64,000 nt of DNA from Pycnococcus provasolii. Lineage: Eukaryota > Chlorophyta > Pseudoscourfieldiophyceae > Pseudoscourfieldiales. Positions 26,491 through 35,000 of this stretch are shown one piece after another. The notes under the pieces were generated by a model. It worked only from the letters and a program-made list of their open reading frames with translations. It was not told where the DNA came from and did no database searches. A program made the translations under genes and the position numbers. The stretch lies in contig CP150550.1 in assembly GCA_049487715.1 (NCBI GenBank), positions 806,001 through 870,000 of the forward strand. The letters run 5' to 3'. Every line of letters starts with the position of its first letter. Within the stretch, counting starts at the first letter, position 1.

Positions 26491-27432
26491 TCATTTCGTG
26501 AGCATACCAGGGTGTTGATGACTCTGTGCCTCAAGACGGGCGAGCATACGTTTCTTGACGCGTGCTCGTGCCTGCTCGAGACGCACGTTGTCGTTCATCA
26601 GCGATGGCGGTAGCGCCACCTTGTGGAATTCGCCACCGCGCGGCTGTTTGTGGTCGAGCTCCCCTTTCAGCTCGCGCACGTTCGCCTCGCTCGCCGCAAG
26701 CTGACTCTGAAGGTCTCGGATCTTCGCCGCCGCCTTTTTAGCAAGCACCTGGTTCTGTTTTGCAAGCACTGACATCTGCGCGTTCACCTGAACCACCTCC
26801 TTGGTCGAACGCAGCACCGTACGCATGTTCTTCTCTTGAGCTTGCATATCCTCCAGACGTTCCGCCTGTGCGATAAGGCCGTCCTCCAGACGATCCCTCG
26901 CGGCGTTCAACTCACGGTGGCTATTAACCACCGCGCCATATCGCCCGGAGCGCGGGAGATCCTCGCGCAGGCGCTTGACTCCGTCCGTGGCAGCGCCTCC
27001 TCGCAACTTCTGCGCAACGCTAACAACCCCGGACTCGACGACAAGCCAGACGGCCCAGCTTCCCACCGCCACGGCGCTCGCGCTAGCCCACGCCGCGATC
27101 TCCGCGCTGGCCATGGCGCTTCCCACGCTTGCGAACGGGCTCGGAGCTGCGAGCGCTTGTGACGCGACGGCTGCCGTTGGGTTCACCCTAGGTTCCCCCG
27201 CGGCACCTAGGGACGAACTTCCTCGCATCTGTTGGTGATCCAGGGTTCCATCCCCACCACCATATCGGCTTGGACTGGATGCGCACACCACTCCACCAGA
27301 CTGCCTGCACGTCGAACGCGCCCTAGCCCTACAGGTAGCCTTATAGGTATAAGCAGGTTTCACACCACCGTAGAGGAAAGCCTGAGGATATCCTGCCTGA
27401 TAGCGGCCTTTGATAGAAGGCATCATGGCCAT
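26491..27432 (-). CDS. uncharacterised membrane protein with coiled coil (about 313 aa)
   Basis: No family recognised. An Ala-rich hydrophobic region at about residues 115-150 (EIAAWASASAVAVGSWAVWLVV) can form a transmembrane helix. The following 150 residues form a long coiled coil (AARDRLEDGLIAQAERLEDMQ, KVALPPSLMNDNVRLEQAR). The start is uncertain: ATG codons at 27432 and 27426 both precede a Gly/Tyr-rich segment, and the frame extends upstream to 27546 without a better one. It may be a small organelle or ER membrane tether, but this is only a guess from the layout. Confidence 0.6.
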   Translation of the reverse strand: MAMMPSIKGRYQAGYPQAFLYGGVKPAYTYKATCRARARSTCRQSGGVVCASSPSRYGGGDGTLDHQQMRGSSSLGAAGEPRVNPTAAVASQALAAPSPFASVGSAMASAEIAAWASASAVAVGSWAVWLVVESGVVSVAQKLRGGAATDGVKRLREDLPRSGRYGAVVNSHRELNAARDRLEDGLIAQAERLEDMQAQEKNMRTVLRSTKEVVQVNAQMSVLAKQNQVLAKKAAAKIRDLQSQLAASEANVRELKGELDHKQPRGGEFHKVALPPSLMNDNVRLEQARARVKKRMLARLEAQSHQHPGMLTK

Positions 27433-28939
27433 CACGCTTATCTTCAAGACCCCTGAAGCGGGTAGAACGAGAACGAGCTTGAGAATGAGCTTGAGATGCC
27501 GGCCCTTGAGTTGAGGGCAGGACCGCGTACATGCACTGCACTGCAACTATACGGTGTGCACTTGTCCTCATCCTCATCCTCATTTCATCAAAGGGTGATT
27601 GAATTCCACTTTCAACATTCATTCATTTTCATTCATCATTTTCATCTCCAAAAAACGCAAACAATTATTTACAAATTCACCATTCCTTCCTTCCTTCATT
27701 CATTCATTCAGTACGAATAAAGTAGTCCGACAAGGCAACACAACAAAGCTTGCACTCCTAGAGAACTAGTATGGGCGGACATTTTGGACAATTTTGGCAA
27801 CGCAACGTCTTGTCTTGTTCGCCTCTTGTTGTGCCTCTTTCTCTCGTTTTTTTTCCTTTTTTTTTCATTTTTCGTTTGGTTTGTAAATGGTTCTTCATGT
27901 TCATGTTCCTGCTTCCTTTCACGGTGTATTGCATAGAGCGTTTGTTCTCACGGTCTTTGCGTACGCTTTGAGACATGCGAACGATTGATGTGCTTGTTCT
28001 TTCTGCCGCTCCCTTGCACGGTGTTCTTCGATCGACCGTCCATTTGAGTTGCTTTTTGTTCCGGAACGAAGAGATGGTCCCTTGCTTTTGTGGAGCGGCA
28101 TTCAACGCGGAAAGGTTTTGCTGGAAAACACGCATGTTCAAAAATATCTTCGTTCCCCTCAGGCAGCATACCTCGTAGTCGTAGCAGAAGGACTCGCCAG
28201 CCTGCCAACTAAGGCTTCGTTATGTCCAAAAGGTGTGGAATTTACATGACATCACGCATTCGCCTTGTTTTCAGGCTTGTGCCAAGTGCTCACTGTACAT
28301 ACCTACATACGCATTACCTTGCATAGTTGGATGATGACTAAGCTTAAATGCAGCTGCCTGGAACTGGGAGCCAGAACCCAAAGAACGATACCCCCGAAAA
28401 GAGTATCGCGACGTGGTAATTCTTGTCTTCCTTCTTTGTCTCCTTCGTCAGCAAGCTGACAAGAAGTTCACGCTGTAGTCTTTCGGCGTCGACTCCAGCA
28501 GCCATGGACGCTCCGGGAACTATTCCGGGACCCTCTGCACTGTCGTGCGGCGTGTACAATGTGCTCAGTGTCTAGGGACACGAGCACAAAAACACAGAGT
28601 GACCCACCCGAGCCCCGCGGTCCCGAGTTAGGGTTAGGGCCCGCTCCCAGACGAGGGATCCTAGAACTAAGGTTAGTCCAGACGAGCTCTCTGTGGATTG
28701 TTATCAACCAGTGATGGGGAACCACTTTTGAGCGCTAAAAACCCGTCCACAGGGGGTTCCCATATCCCTTAACAATGCTACGCACCATTAAATTATATTT
28801 CGAATACACACTTTAGGGGATGTTAGTTCCTCTTGCACACACACACACGTACACACACACACACACACACGTACACACACGAATGGCGTAAGCACACACG
28901 TACGCTGTATGATCTTACATACATAACACCAGGAACTGA
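27433..28939. other. 1.5-kb region without a supported gene
   Basis: This stretch is AT-richer than its surroundings, with CATT repeats near 27620-27715 and T-rich runs near 27840. Open frames of up to about 127 codons occur on both strands but show no domain and no codon bias like the neighbours. A two-unit TTAGGG motif lies at 28626-28640 and a CA microsatellite at 28836-28880. A small RNA gene cannot be excluded by eye. Confidence 0.5.
28836..28880. repeat. CA dinucleotide microsatellite
   Basis: Runs of CA interrupted by two GTA steps, just downstream of the pirin gene's 3' end. Confidence 0.9.
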
Positions 28940-30074
28940 TTAAGGTTGCGATGACGGCACCACTGGCGGCGCGACGGTCTCCACACCATCCACCAAGCAG
29001 AACCTCGCCTTGTTCATGTCGAACGCGTGCTCCTCGCTCGGCCATGGCCAACCTCCGAACGACGTCTCCTGGTAGTCCGAGAATGCGGCGACGATGTCTT
29101 GCATGTCGTTTCCCACGAAAGGGCCGCGCTGCGCTACCGGCTCACCAATGGGAACGCCTTGCAGCACGAGCGCGGCAGTATCGGTATCCTGAGATCCTGA
29201 CACCTCCACGGGTCGAGATGCGTCGAGGTCAACCATATGCCTAAGTGGGACACGAACGCCACCAACGTCAACGGCGTCCCCCTCCACCACATAGAGGCAC
29301 CTGTTCGCCTCGGCACCTGCGTGTGCTGCCGGCAGCTCGAGACGTGCACCAGGTTTCATGTGGACAAACCAGACGGCGACATCCTTCCCAGCTTTCGCCG
29401 CCCAGCTTCGTGGTGGTGGTGCGAGCGCTTCTGCCACTGTTCCATACCGTCCCACGTAAACAGATACGGTGGCAAGTCCGTCGGGCGAGCGTACCTTTGG
29501 AACGTCGTTCGCCCAGTGCATGACCTGTATAAAATTTTAGTAGTTTTGTGTTTCCGGTTAGAGTTTTGCTCGTTCTTGCGTGCGCCGTGGCTGGTCATCA
29601 ATGAGTGGCGGAATGTACCATCTTTGGAGGCGCCATTTTGTCTGCTCTAGGCAAGTTGAGCCAAATCTGAAAGAGACGGAGCGTGTTTGGTTGGTCTGAC
29701 TTGACGAGCGGGAACATCTCGGAGTGTTGAATCCCACTCCCGGCTGTCATAAACTGGCAGTCACCTTCGCCATACCGACCGGCGTTTCCAAGGCTATCAC
29801 AGTGGTCACAGAATCCTTGAAGCGTCGCCGTGATGGTTTCGAAGCCTCGGTGCGGGTGAGCGGGGAACCCGGGTATGTGCTTGCCGTGGTACATGCGGTA
29901 CTCTCCGTCGTTGAAGTCCATGCCGTTCCCGGTGCGTGGCGCGTGCACGTTACGCCCGTTGCCCTTCGGGTACTTGTCGTTGTGGTAGACGGCGAACAAG
30001 AACGGGTCGGGCGTCGGCATCGGACCGCCACCGCCGACGCTTTTCACAGGCCCTTTCACAGCGGCGCATGACAT
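28940..30074 (-). CDS. pirin, two exons (346 aa after splicing)
   Basis: Exon 1 is 30074-29619 and exon 2 is 29524-28940. The N-terminal cupin carries the family metal ligands: PGFPAHPHRGFETIT (two His) and TAGSGIQHSE (His and Glu), followed by FQIWLNLPRADKM. Exon 2 continues with VMHWANDVPKV, the expected next block, and the second cupin. Joining at these sites gives a phase-0 junction and an unbroken family alignment. Pirins are iron-binding cupins; animal pirin is a nuclear cofactor, and some members have quercetinase activity. The ATG at 30074 is the first in frame. The promoter is shared with the acyl-CoA oxidase gene. Confidence 0.93.
29525..29618 (-). other. intron of pirin gene (94 nt, GT-AG)
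   Basis: On the minus strand the intron starts GTACAT after the codon for Met in DKMAPPKM and ends TATACAG before GTCATGCAC. Both flanking exons match pirin, phase 0. An in-frame stop occurs within the intron, so it must be removed for a full protein. Confidence 0.9.
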
Positions 30075-30136
30075 CGCGAAGACAATAGGCGAAGAAGAAG
30101 AAATCCAAAAGAAGGATGTGAAGAACGAGGAGCTAA

Positions 30137-30206
30137 TAACCCATAACCCTAACCCCTAACCCATAACCCTAACCCATAACCCTAACCCTAACCCACAACC
30201 CTAATC
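30137..30206. promoter_or_regulatory. telomere-type repeat array in divergent promoter (pirin/acyl-CoA oxidase)
   Basis: About ten units mixing CCCTAA with the variants CCCATAA and CCCCTAA. It lies 63 nt from the pirin start and 71 nt from the oxidase start. The variant units recur in order, suggesting internal duplication. Confidence 0.7.
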
Positions 30207-30276
30207 GTTTTCTTCTTCCCCCTTGTTCTCTCTCCTCTTTTTTCCCCATAGACTAGTTTTGTCAAACATATGTAAC

Positions 30277-31713
30277 ATGCCTCCTGAGAAGACGAATCCG
30301 AATAATAAGAATAATGGTGGTGTGCCTACGTGGCAAACGCTTGCGCACAAACGCTTGCTTCTAGGTGGTGGTGGTGTGAATGCACACGACTCGGACTCCG
30401 CCTCTGCCTCGGCATCATCATCGTTGTTGGATGTGCCTTTAGCGGTTGGTGAGGGTGGTGGTGCGTCAGCGTCAATTGCTAATCGGTTGGGGCGATTCCC
30501 AGCTTCGCAAGAAGGGGCGCTACTTGGAGGCGGAGTTCCAGGGGAGGAGTGCGAATGGCCTGACCTGCTCACTTCGAAAGAATGTCAAGTACGTGCGCGT
30601 GTTCGAGAATACTGCGAGACGAAGGTGTTCGCGCATGCTGCTGAGCTGTGGGAAAACGCGATACATCCCAAGGCGCTCTGGGAGGGACTCGGCGCGCTTG
30701 GCGTCGGAGGTGGGACAACCCCGAGCGCGTACGGCGGCGCGGGACTGTCGCTCGTTGGTGCCGGGCTCGTGAACATGGAACTGGCGCGGGTTGATGGAAG
30801 CCTCAGCGCCATCTACATGATCGCCGGCTGCCTCGTGACGAACACCATCGTCAAGCTAGGAAGCGAAGCGCAGAAGAAGAAGTACCTGCCTCAGCTTTGT
30901 GCGCATCGCACAGTGGGCAGCTGGGCCCTCACCGAAGCGGAAGCCGGAAGCGACGCGTCGGGACTCCGAACGCTCGCCACACCGCTCGGTGGAGGATTAT
31001 GGCAGCTTGACGGCCGCAAACGCTGGATCGGAAACGCACCCGTGGCATCTGTCATCATTATATGGGCGAGGCACGCCGAGACTGGAAACACGCTCGCCTT
31101 CGCGGTCGAGCCCGGGAGCACAGCTGGCGTCTCGGTGAAGACCATGCGAGGCAAAGTTGGCCTACGTGCAATACAAAACGGCGAGATCTTCCTCGACGGT
31201 GCAACAGTGAAGGAGGAGGCGAGGCTTCCTGGAGTGAAAAGCTTCGCCGACGCGGCTGGCGTCCTTGCGCAGAGCCGCGTGATGGTGACGTGGCAACCAG
31301 TTGGCCTAGCGCAGGGGTTGTACGACGTGTGCTTGAGACATGTCAAAGAGCGGATGCAGTTTGGCGTGCCTCTCGCCGCCTCGCAAGTCGTGCAGCACAA
31401 GCTTATGCTTATGCGCGCTAACTGCAATGCTATGGCGTTGTATGCGTGGCGCCTGACGCGACGATTCGAGCAGGGAGAGGCGTCCGGGCCCGATGCCGCA
31501 CTTGCCAAGGCGTGGGTCACGCTGCGCGGGCGAGAGTGTGCATCAATTGGTAGAGAGTTATTGGGAGGTGATGGCTTGCTCGCAGGCAGCCACGTAGGCA
31601 AAGCTTTCGCTGACATGGAGGCGTACTACACGTACGAGGGCACTTTTGACATCAACCTCCTCGTGGCAGGTCGCGCACATACCGGAATCTCAGCAATCCG
31701 GCCGCGCATGTAA
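30277..31713 (+). CDS. acyl-CoA dehydrogenase family, peroxisomal ACX4-type acyl-CoA oxidase (478 aa)
   Basis: The ATG at 30277 (MPPEKTN) starts a 478-residue protein with an extra low-complexity N-terminus of about 80 residues. The acyl-CoA dehydrogenase fold follows: the helical N-domain (LWEGLGALGVGGGTTPSAYGG), the flavin-binding middle domain (GSWALTEAEAGSDASGLRT, KRWIGNA) and the C-domain (QPVGLAQGLYDVCLRHVKER, GRELLGGDGLL). The catalytic Glu region is YTYEGTFDINLLVAGRAHTG, typical of the ACX4/glutaryl-CoA dehydrogenase branch. The last three residues are PRM, which could be a weak PTS1-like peroxisomal signal. It would take part in fatty-acid or branched-chain beta-oxidation. The oxidase versus dehydrogenase choice is an inference. 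Confidence 0.85.
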   Translation: MPPEKTNPNNKNNGGVPTWQTLAHKRLLLGGGGVNAHDSDSASASASSSLLDVPLAVGEGGGASASIANRLGRFPASQEGALLGGGVPGEECEWPDLLTSKECQVRARVREYCETKVFAHAAELWENAIHPKALWEGLGALGVGGGTTPSAYGGAGLSLVGAGLVNMELARVDGSLSAIYMIAGCLVTNTIVKLGSEAQKKKYLPQLCAHRTVGSWALTEAEAGSDASGLRTLATPLGGGLWQLDGRKRWIGNAPVASVIIIWARHAETGNTLAFAVEPGSTAGVSVKTMRGKVGLRAIQNGEIFLDGATVKEEARLPGVKSFADAAGVLAQSRVMVTWQPVGLAQGLYDVCLRHVKERMQFGVPLAASQVVQHKLMLMRANCNAMALYAWRLTRRFEQGEASGPDAALAKAWVTLRGRECASIGRELLGGDGLLAGSHVGKAFADMEAYYTYEGTFDINLLVAGRAHTGISAIRPRM

Positions 31714-32009
31714 TGTAAGGTTAGTAAGAGTGAATCAATGTAAAGTAAATGCGTGCTGAGGTTTGGTCGTAAGATTTGATAGGTTTGCACTTTCCTAGAA
31801 CCCATTTCCTAAATGAGCGTGAAGGACATTCTAGGATCTTTTCGCATCGCCGCCGCCGCCGCCTTGTCCTAAATTTGCAACTTTGCGCACGCGAGACATT
31901 CTCGTTTCAAGGAGCCGCGCTGGTATGAAGTGTGGCGACGAGCCGACGAGGTGTTGTCAAATTGTTCATATTTACAGCGGAGAACTACCCGGGTAGTTGG
32001 TTCGACTCT
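31714..32009. other. convergent 3' intergenic region
   Basis: Tail-to-tail spacer between the oxidase gene and the giant coiled-coil gene. It starts with AATGTAAGG-like sequence and has a GCCGCCGCC run at 31850. No gene or repeat of the window's families is evident. Confidence 0.45.
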
Positions 32010-35000
32010 TTAACTGCTTCGTCTCGCGAGAGCAGCCTTCGAGCCTCGAGGTGTGCCTCCTTCGAGCGCCGCGCGCTTCTCCTCCTTCGCCTTCTCTTCA
32101 GCTTTTAGCTTTCTATAGTAGCTCCTGTACTGATCATCGAGCGGGTGTTCATATGTGCTCACACCCGTCACGTTGTTGTAGTAAAACTCATTCCCGTCCG
32201 CGTCTGTGTGCTCTGTCCATCCTTCCGGAAGAGGAGCGGTGATTGCCCACTCGGCGATGTACAGGAGGTGCTTGTCCATTACGGGATCCATGCCGAGGTA
32301 TCTCGCATAGTCGGCGATCTCCTCCGCAGTCGGTGCGGCATCCGGAGCAGCATTCGATACATCCGTTCGAGCTGTGTTACCGCCGCCGTTGCCACCATCG
32401 GCATCGGGGCCATCGCCTCCATCGTTGCCGAACATTCGCTTCATATCCTGCATTTGCTCCTGCATCTGCGCCATCTGCCCACGAATCTGCATGTCGGACG
32501 ACTCTTCCATCACCATAGAGAGTCTTTCGCGCTTTTCCTTAAGCTTTGCTTCAAGTTCTGCTCTCTCCAGTGCAAGTCGACTTTCAATCTCCTCGCGATG
32601 CTTTCTCATCTCATTCTCCATGCGCCTCCTCTCCTCTTCCATCGCTGACAGCCTCGTGTTTCTCTCACTTTCCATCTCCTCTCTGACCTGCTCGATAGCA
32701 GCAGAAACATCTTCTTCGGCTTGAACATTGCCTCGGCCGGCAACGCGCTCAGACGCAAGGCGTGTCTTCTCAGCCTCAAGGGAGGCGCGTTCCTCCTCAA
32801 GCTCATGAACCTTCTGCTCAGCTTCCTTGCGAATCTGCAACATTTTTTGGTCGTGCTCCTCCTTAGAGCGCTGGCGTTGCCGAATCCGCTCCTCCTCCTG
32901 TCTTTTCGCTGCCAACTCGGATTCGCTCAGCCCATCCTTTCCGCCTCTCTTCTTTGCCTCTTGGAGTTTTCTTTTCTTCTCCTGCATCTCGCCAAGCAGC
33001 TTTGCCTTTTCCTCCTCAATGCGTTTCCGCATCTCGGCCATCTTTGTCTCCATTTCCTTCAGTCCAGGCGCGCTCACCGACTCATCCTCGTCGGCAGCCG
33101 ACACAATCCCGACAGCCGCATAGTCGATATGAATTGGGCCCTCCTCATCCTCGTCTGCATCACCCTCGCCCATCTTTGCGAGCTGCTCCTCCGTTTCTCG
33201 GCGCATTCGCCCACGGCGAAGTGCAAGCAGCTCCTTCCGAAGCAGCTCCTTCTCCTTTGTGATGTTCTCGCGCTCGGCTTGCATGCGCTTCTCATGCTCT
33301 TTTCGCTGCAATGCGAGCTCAGAAAGCTCCGATTCAACCTCACGACGCGCTAGATCGTTTTCACGACGCATCTGATCTTGCATTTGCTGAGTAGTCTCCT
33401 CGCTTCGCTTTGCAATCAGCGCAGCCTTTTCGTCCGGATCTTTTATCGCCTCAACTCGGACGACATAGTCTTTGCGCTCCACTTCAAGCTGTGCTAAAAG
33501 GCGCCGCTTCTCAATCTCAAAGGCCTTCCTTTCCTCCGCAATCGTGAGCTGCATCTCCTTTTTCTTTTCCTCGAGTTTCTCAGCGAGAGTAGCATTGTCA
33601 TCAGCGGCCGATTTTCTGGGACTCGCTGCAATACGTTCTTGCATTTCTCGGATGCGCTCTCTGTCGGCAGCAATAGAAGCCTGCGCTTCCACACGCTGCT
33701 TTTCAAGAGCTGCCTCAGCCTCAGCCTCGGCATCGGCATCGGCTGCATCTTCCACCTCTTTATCGTCCTTCGCATCAGACGACGTCGCCGTCTCGGCTGC
33801 TTGCGCAACTGCCTGCGCCCTTTGCTCGAAAGCTAGTCGAGCAGCCGCAGCTGGATCTTCACTCTCCGTCTCTCCATCATTCCCTAGATCTGAGTGCCTC
33901 TCTGCCAGCGACGTATCTCCCGTGTCAACGGCAGATTCGGTAACTGGACCAGCGCTAGTGTCCTCGCCTGTTACCGCAGCAGTCTCTTCGGCATGCTTCT
34001 GCCGGTCAATTTCGATTTGTGCCAAGAGCTCAGCCTTCTTTTTCTCCAGCGCTGCCTTTTCTGCATCTAAAACCTTAGCGGCTGCTGCTTGCTCCTCCTC
34101 TAGTTTCGAAATCGAAGCGTCTGTCGAAGCCGGGTCCTCGGCTGTGGCTGTGGCTGCAGGAGCTGCAGCCTCCTCAGTTGGGGCAGGAGCTGCCGCGACA
34201 GGCTCCTCGGCTGGAGCAGGAGCTGCCGCCACCTCCTCAACAGGGGCAGGAGCTGCCGCCGCCTCCTCGGCTGGGGCAGGTGTTACCACCTCCTCGGCGG
34301 GGGCAGGTGCTGCCGCCACCGCCTCGGCGGGGGCAGGTGCCGCCGCCTCCTCAACTGGGGCAGGAGCTGCCGCCACCTCCTCAACAGGGGCAGGAGCTGC
34401 CGCCGCCTCCTCGGCTGGGGCAGGAGCTGCTGCCACCTCCTCCGCTGGGGCAGGTGCTGCCGCCGCCTCCTCGGCTGTGGCCGGAGCTGCCGCCACCTCC
34501 TCAACTGGGGCAGGAGCTGCTGCCACCTCCTCGGCTGGGGCAGGATCCGCCGCCTCCTCGGCGGGGGCAGGAGCCGCCACCGTCGCTTCCTCGACAGGGG
34601 CAGGCGCCGTGGTATCCTCAGCAGGCACAGCCTCCTTCGCCGGCTGAGGCGCCTCGACAGGTCCAGATTCTTCAGGTACCTGAGGGGACGATTTCCCATT
34701 AAGGCCTGCCGTCACCGCGTCATGAAGGAACTTTGGGTCAATTGGCACTGGCGAATCACCAGCACTGACACCATATACCGCGTCTCTTTGTATCTTCGCG
34801 TTCTCCCGCTCGACGATCTTACGCTGCAGTTCAAGTCTTTCACGCTCTGCTGCTAGCTCGCCCGCGACTCTAGCTTGTTCCTTTTCAAGATTCGCGATCA
34901 AGGTATTTTTCTCATTCTGAAGCTTAGCCAAGAGCTCAGCATTCGCCTTTTCCTCAGCTTCTTTGATCGCCACATCTCTTTCGATCCGAACACGATCGAT

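Noticed and set aside
34140-34620. Plus-strand Ala/Ser/Gly-rich frame (33472-34647) opposite the giant gene
   Set aside because: It is the shadow of the Pro-Ala-Glu repeat and coiled coil; composition mirrors the minus-strand codons.
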